20,199 nt of DNA from an uncultured Lachnospiraceae bacterium (GCA_947628025.1 CANQYH010000019.1:1-20199), one strand, 5' to 3'; positions 7,828 to 14,128 are shown, counted from the first letter of the stretch. Made by a program: numbers and translations. Notes: a model not told the origin generated them from the letters alone.

Positions 7828-8709
7828 TTATTTCAGTTGGAATAAAGGTGAGGCATCTGCGCTATTGGGATTGCAGAAACGTTCTGCCATTTCAGGTGTA
7901 AAGCTAGTGGCATCTGCTGTATACGAATCTGGAATCTGTACTCCAACTACAATTCCGTCATAGCCGGTTGGAACTAAAAATTCCTGAACCATAATTCCTA
8001 CTGCATAATGGTTGTCTACCCAGAATGTATCCGAATATGAACGAGAATATATTTCTGTTTTCGTTCCATTGTATTCAACAATTTGTTTGTATAGATTTCC
8101 GCTTTTGTCTTCTTTAACAAGTTCAAAAGGTATATTGACATTGTAATAGTTTGTATTAAACGTTCCGAAAAGATAGCCGTAATTCCAGGCATTATCATCT
8201 GTAAATTCAAATTGAAAAGTAACTATTTTCCACTCATATCCGTCTTTTTCTTCATGAGTTGAATCGGAAACGATTGTTTGATAATCATTGAGCATTACAG
8301 CTCCTGTAGTTTTATAATGGTTATTTTCATAACATATGGTAGTATAAGGGTATTCTACGTCTATCTGCATATCGCATACATATCCATTTGAAACAAAATC
8401 CGGTACTACGGGAACAGTCTTTGTTTGTACGATACCGTTTTTAATCCATGCGCCGTTTTCATCCACAGTATAATGATCGGGAGTTGTTGTGTTAGTCAAT
8501 AAATAACCTGACGCGTCAAAGTAATAACATTCTGCTATACCGTCTTTATTTCCATCCAGCCATTCCCATGTGTTGGTTGGATAGGAACCGCCATCATTGC
8601 GCCACCACCATCCTTGATTATCTTTTTTCCAATATCCCGCAAAAGAAGTCATACTCATGGCTGTTGCTAAGGATATTGTGATGACTGTTGTGATCAATTT
8701 CTTTTTCAT
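7828..8709 (-). CDS. Secreted protein with cell-wall/choline-binding-type repeat, C-terminal domain unrecognised
   Basis: The 293-residue product begins with a clear Sec signal peptide: KKK, a hydrophobic core at 5-20, and probable cleavage after SFA (residue 24). The mature N terminus carries aromatic-rich stretches typical of Gram-positive cell-wall-binding repeats: GYWKKDNQGWWWRNDGG (25-41), then TWEWLDGNKDGIAECYYFDASGYLL and ENGAWI. About residues 105-293 form a Tyr/Asn/Asp-rich, probably beta-rich domain that I do not recognise. There is no LPXTG anchor. On the - strand GAGGAA lies before the ATG. The promoter region abuts parS1, and the gene is transcribed convergently to rsmG. It is likely exported and loosely wall-attached; its ligand is unknown. 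Confidence 0.8.
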   Translation of the reverse strand: MKKKLITTVITISLATAMSMTSFAGYWKKDNQGWWWRNDGGSYPTNTWEWLDGNKDGIAECYYFDASGYLLTNTTTPDHYTVDENGAWIKNGIVQTKTVPVVPDFVSNGYVCDMQIDVEYPYTTICYENNHYKTTGAVMLNDYQTIVSDSTHEEKDGYEWKIVTFQFEFTDDNAWNYGYLFGTFNTNYYNVNIPFELVKEDKSGNLYKQIVEYNGTKTEIYSRSYSDTFWVDNHYAVGIMVQEFLVPTGYDGIVVGVQIPDSYTADATSFTPEMAERFCNPNSADASPLFQLK

Positions 8710-8786
8710 CTGAAATTCCTCTTTTTCTATAAAATCATTTCTCTGATAAATTATTTAGAAATATTATTGTTTTATTTCCTATCATT

Positions 8787-8815
8787 ATATTATCATATAG
8801 AATTTTTGCGTGCAA
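8787..8815 (-). promoter_or_regulatory. Candidate promoter of the secreted protein gene
   Basis: On the - strand TTGCAC (8810-8815) is followed after 17 bp by TAATAT (8787-8792). Each hexamer matches four of six consensus bases. This places the start of transcription about 70 bp before the ATG of the secreted protein gene and only 20 bp from parS1, so ParB spreading from parS1 could influence it (inference). Confidence 0.4.
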
Positions 8816-8834
8816 TATGTTTGAAAGCAAAAAA

Positions 8835-8850
8835 TGTTTCACGTGAAACA
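8835..8850. promoter_or_regulatory. parS site 1 (ParB binding site)
   Basis: A perfect 16-bp parS, TGTTTCACGTGAAACA, the consensus bound by bacterial chromosomal ParB/Spo0J. It sits in a larger perfect palindrome of 26 bp (8830-8855) made by five flanking A-T pairs. It lies between the divergent promoters of the secreted protein and MFS genes, 5,249 bp left of parS site 2. Confidence 0.95.
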
Positions 8851-8879
8851 TTTTTAATGTGGGAAAGATGTTAAAGGTA

Positions 8880-8888
8880 TGTTATACT
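8880..8888 (+). promoter_or_regulatory. Extended -10 promoter of the MFS leader
   Basis: TGT followed by TATACT (8883-8888) forms an extended -10 element with no good -35 box. The TATACT starts 33 bp after the end of parS1, exactly as the parA promoter box does after parS2, and 33 of 44 positions agree between the two regions. Transcription would start near 8895, giving a 200-nt leader before the MFS start codon. Confidence 0.55.
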
Positions 8889-8900
8889 ATATGCTGAAAG

Positions 8901-8930
8901 CATTGTATATGGAAAGAAACATATCCAATG
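8901..8930 (+). other. Leader hairpin 1 upstream of the leader peptide ORF
   Basis: 8901-8911 pairs with 8920-8930 (10 of 11 positions) around the purine loop GAAAGAAA. It lies just after the predicted transcription start and may act as a 5' stabilising stem; no T-run follows. Confidence 0.4.
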
Positions 8931-8960
8931 TAAATTAAAATAATGATTACGGAGAAAAAG

Positions 8961-8999
8961 ATGATATTAGCGATTGCGGATGCTCCATGCAAGGTTTGA
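8961..8999 (+). CDS. Leader peptide MILAIADAPCKV in the MFS leader
   Basis: A 12-codon ORF starts at ATG 8961 with GGAG at 8951-8954, a normal spacing, and stops at TGA 8997. Its last codons overlap the 5' arms of two alternative stems (8982-8991 and 8988-9004), the arrangement seen in leader peptides that control resistance genes by ribosome stalling. The first residues, with the codons around GCGATTGC, resemble the ParA start (IIAIAN), and 10 nt are identical. This may be chance or a relic of parA duplication. Expression is not proven by sequence. Confidence 0.5.
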   Translation: MILAIADAPCKV

Positions 9000-9093
9000 G
9001 GATACTGCATGGAGCTGGAATCGCCTTATACAAGGCGCTTATCCTCAGACTTTGCAATTTTGAGACTATATGATCATTCAAAGGAGCAAAGTC
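8982..9093 (+). promoter_or_regulatory. Candidate attenuator with mutually exclusive stems before the MFS gene
   Basis: Four stems are visible. A: 8982-8991 with 9006-9015, a perfect 10 bp. B: 8988-9004 with 9040-9056, 17 bp with two G-T pairs, followed by ATTTT. C: 9022-9027 with 9032-9037, a 6-bp hairpin inside B. D: 9048-9055 with 9086-9093, a perfect 8 bp. A and B share 8988-8991; B and D share 9048-9055, so they exclude each other. D holds most of the ribosome site AAAGGAG (9080-9086) in its loop and ends 3 nt before ATG 9097. A ribosome stalled on the leader ORF would block the 5' arms of A and B. B could be a terminator, or D a translation block; sequence alone does not decide. Confidence 0.55.
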
Positions 9094-9096
9094 AAA

Positions 9097-10413
9097 ATGA
9101 AAAATGAATTAAAAAAATTGAATACGTTTTTTATCTTATGGTCGACGCAATCACTGTCGCAGTTGGGCAGTGCCATGACAAATTTTGCTTTAACTTTGTG
9201 GATTTATGAAATGACTGGTTCTGCGCTGCAGACGGCTGTTTTGTCTATTTGTTCCTATGCGCCCTATGTTCTGATGAGTATCTTTGCAGGAACTTTAAGC
9301 GACCAATGGGACAAAAAGAAGACTATGCTCATTTGCGATATGTTTGCGGCATGCTGTTCTGTTGTGATTTTATTTTTAATTAAAACGGATTCTCTGCTGC
9401 CCATTCACATATATGTCCTGAATGTATTAAGCGGACTTATGAATACGGTACAGCAGCCTGCTAGCGATGTAGCAATGACATTGATCATACCGAGAGAGCA
9501 GTACCAAAGAACAAGCGGTTTGCGATCATTTTCTAATTCTTTGGTTACGATTTTGCATCCGGTGCTTGCAACAACTTTGTTTTCGTTTGCAGGAATGGAT
9601 GGAGTTATTTTTGTCGATCTGTTCACTTTTATTATTGCTTTTATGTCGCTTTTATTTTTAGTACAGATTCCATCCATAGAGAAGCGGCATGAAAATGATT
9701 TCAAAGAATCGTTTTGGGTAAATGTAAAGGACGGAATTCAATATTTACAGGAAAACCGATTAATTCTTGTGCTTATTCTATTTTTAGCAGGAGTTAATTT
9801 GGTAGCGTCTGCATTTGACGCCGTTCTGTCTCCTTATGTATTATCAAATACATATGGAAATGAAAAAGTATTGGGAGTTGTTACGGCCTGCGCGGGAATA
9901 GCTGCCATGCTGGGAGGTCTTTTGGTAACGGTACTTCCGGCGCCAAAAGATAGGATCCGTGTGATTTATATAACCATGCTGTTTTCGCTTGGAACGGAGA
10001 ATTTTATTTTAGCGTTTTTGAGAAAACCAGTTTGGTGGTGTTTGGCACAAATGGTCGGGTGGCTTCCGGTACCGGTAATGAACGCCAATTTGGATGTCAT
10101 TTTGAGAAGTACGATTCCTCCGGAAATACAGGGAAGAGTATATTCCTGCAGAAATACGCTTCAATTTTTTACAATTCCAATCGGAACTTTCATGGGGGGA
10201 TTCATGGTCGATAAAATATGTGAGCCATGGATGGCTGCCGTGAAAAGAGAAAGTTTTTTAGCAAGAATGTTTGGTATTGGAAAAGGTTCCGGCGCGGCTT
10301 TGATGATGTTTATTTTAGGTGTTTTAGGCATTATCGTCTGCTTGGGATTTAGTAAGGTCCTCGGAAAATATAGGTTTGAAGAATCAATTGAGCCGTGCAG
10401 AAAAATTATGTAA
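9097..10413 (+). CDS. MFS transporter, macrolide-efflux-like (MFS_3) family
   Basis: A 438-residue integral membrane protein with about 12 predicted helices and the MFS motif A between helices 2 and 3 (GTLSDQWDKKK, residues 65-75). Overall character, including the N-terminal LWSTQSLSQLGSAMTNFALTLWIYEMTGSALQTA and the QGRVYSCRNTLQFFTIPIGTFMGG region, fits the MefA-like branch of proton-driven drug exporters. The actual substrate cannot be read from sequence. ATG 9097 is chosen because AAAGGAG (9080-9086) is correctly spaced; the in-frame ATG at 9070 has none. The structured leader with a small ORF supports an inducible efflux role. A hairpin follows the stop; the gene stands alone. Confidence 0.85.
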   Translation: MKNELKKLNTFFILWSTQSLSQLGSAMTNFALTLWIYEMTGSALQTAVLSICSYAPYVLMSIFAGTLSDQWDKKKTMLICDMFAACCSVVILFLIKTDSLLPIHIYVLNVLSGLMNTVQQPASDVAMTLIIPREQYQRTSGLRSFSNSLVTILHPVLATTLFSFAGMDGVIFVDLFTFIIAFMSLLFLVQIPSIEKRHENDFKESFWVNVKDGIQYLQENRLILVLILFLAGVNLVASAFDAVLSPYVLSNTYGNEKVLGVVTACAGIAAMLGGLLVTVLPAPKDRIRVIYITMLFSLGTENFILAFLRKPVWWCLAQMVGWLPVPVMNANLDVILRSTIPPEIQGRVYSCRNTLQFFTIPIGTFMGGFMVDKICEPWMAAVKRESFLARMFGIGKGSGAALMMFILGVLGIIVCLGFSKVLGKYRFEESIEPCRKIM

Positions 10414-10447
10414 GGATGTGCTTTATTAGCAGATATCGCAGCTGCAG

Positions 10448-10486
10448 CGGGGGGCTTCCAGAATATTAAATTTTGAAAGCCCCTCG
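10448..10486. terminator. Hairpin between convergent MFS and HAD genes
   Basis: 10448-10457 pairs with 10477-10486 (10 bp with one G-T pair, four consecutive G-C pairs in the core). The loop is AT-rich and the downstream sequence is TTAATATTTATT on the + strand. The lack of a pure T-run makes it a moderate terminator call, but its position between convergent genes supports it. Confidence 0.5.
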
Positions 10487-10518
10487 TTAATATTTATTAA
10501 ATTCCAAGAACACAAAAT

Positions 10519-11256
10519 TTATGATTTTATTCTCTCCAACAAATCTATCATTTCATTCCATGTGTGAATATGCAAGTGTTCGCAATGTGGCAAATATTCA
10601 GCGGAACGATCTTTATAGTTTTTCTCCGTGTCGTTATCGTACCAAACAGGGTAAATACCGACTTGCGATGCTCCTTCAATATCTGCCTGCGGGTTATCTC
10701 CGCAATACCATATTTCATCAGCAGAAATACCGGATTTTTGTAAAGCAATATCAAATAAAATGCGGTTGGGCTTTCGCACAAAATAATCACTTGAAGTTAT
10801 GACAAACTCAAATTGATTGTTAGGCAGCAATCTGTTGAGACGTTCAGTCAGAGCGGGTCCTGACCACAGAAGATTACTGATAACGGCGCTTCTTATACCG
10901 TTTCTGTTTATATGATCAAGCATTTTATCTGTGTCCGGCATAATCGCTCCCATAGATGCGCCGTTCCAAAAAACAGTTTCCATTTCAAGCGGTGTAAGTG
11001 AAAACTCGATACCAAGATACTCATATAATACTTTGTCGCCAATTTGTCCGGAAATCTCATAGCCTATTTTTCGAACATTTTCCATATGCTTTCCGAAAAT
11101 GAGTTCTGCACTTTTTCTGACATCTTCAAAAGTGCAATTATTCGGATTTTTTGTTGCGTATTTCAGAAGTTCCTCATTTCCTTTAACAGGATCCCATCCG
11201 GGTTCGTACAAAAGAGTATGACCGTAATCAAAAAGCATCATTTTGGGATATTTCAT
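10519..11256 (-). CDS. HAD-superfamily hydrolase-like protein with altered motif I
   Basis: A 245-residue soluble protein with the order of HAD motifs. Motif I is FDYGHTL (nucleophile Asp10), motif II is VISN, motif III is the Lys in VRKPNRILFDIAL, and motif IV is CGDNPQADIEGA. A cap region lies between motifs I and II. HAD phosphatases normally have Asp two residues after the nucleophile as general acid; here it is Gly12. The enzyme may therefore act on another substrate type, use another acid, or have low activity (inference). GGGAGAA precedes the ATG on the - strand and overlaps the end of the GNAT remnant, so the two were probably one operon with coupled translation. Possibly cargo of the accessory block. 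Confidence 0.8.
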   Translation of the reverse strand: MKYPKMMLFDYGHTLLYEPGWDPVKGNEELLKYATKNPNNCTFEDVRKSAELIFGKHMENVRKIGYEISGQIGDKVLYEYLGIEFSLTPLEMETVFWNGASMGAIMPDTDKMLDHINRNGIRSAVISNLLWSGPALTERLNRLLPNNQFEFVITSSDYFVRKPNRILFDIALQKSGISADEIWYCGDNPQADIEGASQVGIYPVWYDNDTEKNYKDRSAEYLPHCEHLHIHTWNEMIDLLERIKS

Positions 11257-11269
11257 TTAAAGTTCTCCC

Positions 11270-11476
11270 TTATTTCAGTAATTTTTCATAATATTCTACA
11301 TCGATTGCAGTTCCATCCGGATAAAATTCTTTCCCGGATTTGATATATTCAGTAAAACCATAGTGGGCATATATTTCTTTGTTTTTCTTATCGGCAGGTT
11401 CTACGCCAAGAGTAGCTTTAATAAATCCTTTTTGCTTCAGATCATTGATCATAAAATGAAACAGCTTTGATAGAAG
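11270..11476 (-). pseudogene. GNAT acetyltransferase, C-terminal remnant
   Basis: The open frame on the - strand reads LLSKLFHFMINDLKQKGF, then ATLGVEPADKKNKEIYAHYGF and a short tail. This is the end of a GNAT N-acetyltransferase (last helix, LGVEP strand and the YxxxGF motif). The frame is closed upstream by TAG at 11477-11479, and the acetyl-CoA-binding part of the fold is missing. The internal ATG at 11452 has no ribosome site, so the piece is probably not a functional gene. It ends 13 bp before the HAD gene, suggesting a former GNAT-HAD operon truncated at its 5' end. Confidence 0.75.
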
Positions 11477-11598
11477 CTATTTTACATATATAAGGTCAGG
11501 ACATTCATTTTTCTCTGATTCAAACTGCGTATTTATTATATCATATCATAGTCAAAAAAGGAAAACAATGAACTAATAGTTGAATATCAAACAAATAA

Positions 11599-11634
11599 TT
11601 GATAATTGAATTTATCAAAAGTGTTTAGTAAAAT
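11599..11634 (+). promoter_or_regulatory. Promoter of the XRE gene with an operator-like inverted repeat over the -35 box
   Basis: TTGAAT (11606-11611), 17 bp, then TAAAAT (11629-11634) form a promoter; transcription would begin near 11641. The -35 hexamer is exactly the 6-bp centre of a perfect inverted repeat, TTGATAA (11599-11605) and TTATCAA (11612-11618). A dimeric repressor bound there would block RNA polymerase, and the XRE product just downstream is the obvious candidate (inference). Confidence 0.55.
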
Positions 11635-11676
11635 GAAAGCATACCGGTAAAGTTGAAGGATATGCGAGGTATGATC

Positions 11677-12840
11677 ATGAAAATAACTATAGGTGAAAAG
11701 ATTAAAGAACTTCGACTGCAAAGTGGACAAAAACAGGATAATTTAGCTGCAGCGGTTGGCGTAACGGCACAGGCTGTTTCTCGCTGGGAGTCAGGCGGCA
11801 GTTATCCGGATTTGGAACTTATTCCGAGCATAGCCAATTATTTTGGCGTGTCAATTGATGAACTGTTCGGATACCAGAACGACCGTGACAAAAAGGTTGA
11901 GAAGATTATTCAAAGAGTGGATGCGTTTCACATAAAAGGACGAAGCGATGATGAATGGGTAGATGAGTGTTTGTCAATTTTAAGAGAGGGTCTCGCTGAA
12001 TTTCCGCGGAATGAGAGGTTGATGATCACGCTCGCCGATACGCTTTCGGAGGCTGGCTGGAGAAGATATCATGAGTGGCTATACTATGATGCCGACGGTT
12101 ATATTCAGCATGACTATGATACGCACAAGAAAAATCCGTATTGGGACGAATCGATAAAACTTTGTGAAACTTTGGCGAATATGGCGCATGATCATGAGAT
12201 CGTAACAAAAGCAATCTCTATATTGGTACTTCTTTATCGAAATATCGGAGAAAATCAAAAAGCTGCTGCTTATGCTGATCGAATGCCAGAATTGAGAAAA
12301 AGCCGCGAAGTTTTGCTTGCAGGAGCGGAAGATGGAAAAGAAGAGGCTCGATACATCGGAGAATTGCTACTTGAAATAGCAGATGTATTTTCCGAACAGA
12401 TCATATATGCACTGATGGCTAACAAGAAACATTACGAAAGCGATCTTCCTATTCAGAAAATAAAGGGCGTCATTGCGCTTTGGAAATTGATTTGTGACGA
12501 CGGAAATTTCGGAGTATATCATGGACGTCTTATTGAATTATATCTTTATTTGTCACGGATCGAATGGGAGAGAGGGTATCATGACGGCGCTTTCTGTTCC
12601 TTAGATAAAGCCTTTCTTCATGCAAGGGCATTGGAAATACTCTGTGACGGAAATGAGCATTTCTATACCGCGCCGCTTATTTCCTTTGTGAAATATAAGA
12701 TGGAGCCATGTAAAGGAATTGCCCGGACATTGCCGGACGATTGGCCATTTTGGTGTAATCCGGATTATGAACAGGTTGAAAAAGAAATCAAAGCGGACCC
12801 TCGTTGGGAGAGATGGGCAAAGCAATGTCGAGATGATTAA
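11677..12840 (+). CDS. XRE-family transcriptional regulator with long helical C-terminal domain
   Basis: The N-terminal HTH domain (residues about 4-65) has the classic XRE pattern: IGEKIKELRLQSGQKQDNLA, then VTAQAVSRWESGGSYPDL with the recognition helix near 30-38, and FGVSIDELFGY. The remaining 320 residues are rich in helices and resemble a TPR-like or sensor region. No transmembrane segment or enzyme motif is seen, and the ligand is unknown. ATG 11677 is chosen because GAGG (11666-11669) is 7 nt upstream; ATG 11671, ATG 11662 and TTG 11653 are alternatives. It is probably autoregulated through the inverted repeat on its promoter. It lies between the HAD/GNAT remnant and a broken methyltransferase; its targets are not evident. 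Confidence 0.82.
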   Translation: MKITIGEKIKELRLQSGQKQDNLAAAVGVTAQAVSRWESGGSYPDLELIPSIANYFGVSIDELFGYQNDRDKKVEKIIQRVDAFHIKGRSDDEWVDECLSILREGLAEFPRNERLMITLADTLSEAGWRRYHEWLYYDADGYIQHDYDTHKKNPYWDESIKLCETLANMAHDHEIVTKAISILVLLYRNIGENQKAAAYADRMPELRKSREVLLAGAEDGKEEARYIGELLLEIADVFSEQIIYALMANKKHYESDLPIQKIKGVIALWKLICDDGNFGVYHGRLIELYLYLSRIEWERGYHDGAFCSLDKAFLHARALEILCDGNEHFYTAPLISFVKYKMEPCKGIARTLPDDWPFWCNPDYEQVEKEIKADPRWERWAKQCRDD

Positions 12841-12891
12841 ATGAATGAATACTATAATTAAAGAAATCATAAGAAGTTAATTATGTTCTCC

Positions 12892-12914
12892 CTGATGAAA
12901 AATCAGTGTTTTTT
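12892..12914 (+). terminator. Weak terminator-like hairpin after the XRE gene
   Basis: A 5-bp stem (12892-12896 with 12902-12906) with an A-rich loop is followed by TGTTTTTT. The stem is short, so it may only assist the stronger hairpin at 12951. Confidence 0.35.
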
Positions 12915-12950
12915 AAAAATAGAAATACAGTATAGGTTTATAATATATAC

Positions 12951-12996
12951 AAAATAGAGACGATCCATATCATCTTTTGGACTGTCTCTATTTTTT
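12951..12996. terminator. Bidirectional terminator between XRE and the methyltransferase remnant
   Basis: An 11-bp arm (12951-12961 with 12984-12994) plus 4 bp further in (12964-12967 with 12978-12981) is followed by T on the + strand; on the - strand the stem ends in four T. It separates the + strand XRE gene from the - strand remnants. The 330-bp stretch 12841-13169 otherwise holds only the hairpin at 12892 and the small ORF at 13019-13144. Confidence 0.65.
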
Positions 12997-13018
12997 GGAT
13001 ACTTTATAAGTTGTAATG

Positions 13019-13144
13019 TTATCTCTTTATTCCGCGTACGATCAGTGTCACGGAAACAGATATAGCCCATTGATTAATTTCTTTATGGTATAAAAGAAGC
13101 AGCTCATCATATTTGGTATTTACGGCTAAACCTGCCGGAATCAT
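13019..13144 (-). CDS. Possible small ORF or gene remnant, 41 residues
   Basis: On the - strand an ORF starts at ATG 13144 (MIPAGLAVNTKYDELLLL) and ends at TAA 13019. It begins about 26 bp after the original stop of the methyltransferase pseudogene. An AGAGAG sequence precedes the ATG but is very close to it. The composition looks like real protein (amphipathic, ends VTLIVRGIKR), yet I do not recognise a family. It could be the tail of a larger decayed gene or a small downstream gene of the same old operon. Confidence 0.3.
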   Translation of the reverse strand: MIPAGLAVNTKYDELLLLYHKEINQWAISVSVTLIVRGIKR

Positions 13145-13169
13145 ATCTCTCTTTCATTGTCTTTACGCC

Positions 13170-13939
13170 TTATGACCGTTTACGACAAATATACAAAAGA
13201 TGGTTTGTGTTTCCTAATGACTCTCTTTTTTTCGGAAAAAGCCAAATACCATTTTGCAAGTGTCTTGAAATCTTCATCTGAAAGGGAAAAATCCGGGCAT
13301 TCTTCAATGACCTCCAGCAGACCGTCCACACCGGTTGTTGTAAGCCAATCGACCGGCTTATCCTGAAACAGTCTTTCAAACTCAGTTACGTCATAACCGG
13401 TAAAGAGTTGTTCCTTAAAATGTTTCACTTTATAATCATCTGTAAAATTCTCTTCTTGTCCTGCTGTCCAGTTCCCGTAAAAGTAGTTTGCGTACATGAT
13501 TGCGAACACAGAGATAAAAGAAAACAGTATCGCTCCTCCGGGTTTTGTGACCCTAATTGCCTCATCGATCGCACGGTTCACTTCATCTGCTTCATACAGG
13601 TGATACATTGGGCCGAAAGACAGAGTAACATCAAAGGAATCGTCCGCAAACCGGCTAAGATCTGTGGCATCCCCTTGGTAGGATGTAATGTTCTCCATTC
13701 CTTTGCTATTTTCCCTAAGAACCGCGAGATTGCTTTCAACCAGCCAACAGAAGTAACATCCATTCCTCCTTTTGCAAGGGCAATGGAATATCTGCCCGTC
13801 CCAGCGCCGACTTTAAGAATCTTGGCCCCTTTGGCTGCATATCGGTGAATATAGGTTATAGTGATAAGTACTCAAGCTGACCGTGCCGGGTTCTGCTCAG
13901 CTGTTCATCTTCCTTGTATTGGTTATGAAAGCCGCTCAT
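13170..13939 (-). pseudogene. Class I SAM-dependent methyltransferase, disrupted by three frameshifts
   Basis: Joining three frames restores one methyltransferase of about 255 residues. It starts at ATG 13939 (MSGFHNQYKEDEQLSRTRHG). It continues with YIHRYAAKGAKILKVGAGTGRYSIALA, where the SAM-binding GAGTGRY is clear, then SYQGDATDLSRFADDSFDVTLSF and VTKPGGAILFSF. It ends NHLLYICRKRS at 13170. Breaks lie near 13862 (apparent loss of one base), near 13740 (apparent loss of one base) and at the seven-T run 13226-13232 (apparent gain of one base). The longest surviving frame, 13180-13698, lacks the SAM-binding loop and would not be active. Three independent lesions indicate a pseudogene. The original substrate is unknown. 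Confidence 0.8.
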
Positions 13940-14018
13940 TATTTCTTTTCTGTTGCTTAACTACCTCATAAATCTAAGTTTTCGGCTGAGATATAACATC
14001 ATAACATATTGAATACCC

Positions 14019-14047
14019 ATTATATCATTTTAATAAATCCAATACAA
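14019..14047 (-). promoter_or_regulatory. Candidate promoter of the methyltransferase pseudogene
   Basis: On the - strand TTGTAT (14042-14047) is followed after 17 bp by a perfect TATAAT (14019-14024). Transcription would begin near 14012, about 70 bp before the old ATG. The promoter looks intact although the gene is broken. Confidence 0.5.
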
Positions 14048-14083
14048 TATTGATTATAACTGAATAAGTCGATCCGATAAAAA

Positions 14084-14099
14084 TGTTTCACGTGAAACA
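14084..14099. promoter_or_regulatory. parS site 2 (ParB binding site) upstream of parA
   Basis: A perfect 16-bp TGTTTCACGTGAAACA within a 28-bp perfect palindrome (14078-14105). It lies 80 bp before parA and 33 bp before its -10 box, so ParB binding here may also affect parAB expression (inference). Confidence 0.95.
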
Positions 14100-14128
14100 T
14101 TTTTACCATATGAAAAATGAGAAAAGTA

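Noticed and set aside
9070..9096. Longer MFS start at ATG 9070
   Set aside because: No ribosome site before it; AAAGGAG fits ATG 9097, and the extra residues are not MFS-like.
11535..11555. - strand promoter (TTGACT and TATAAT) for the GNAT remnant
   Set aside because: The hexamers are only 9 bp apart, too close for a normal sigma-70-type promoter.
13157..13848. + strand ORFs at 13157-13366 and 13408-13848
   Set aside because: They are opposite the methyltransferase pseudogene, whose - strand frames have clear family motifs.
8820..14105. A transposon or integrative element with its own recombinase
   Set aside because: No transposase, integrase or terminal inverted repeats were found; only the parS-containing repeats flank the segment.
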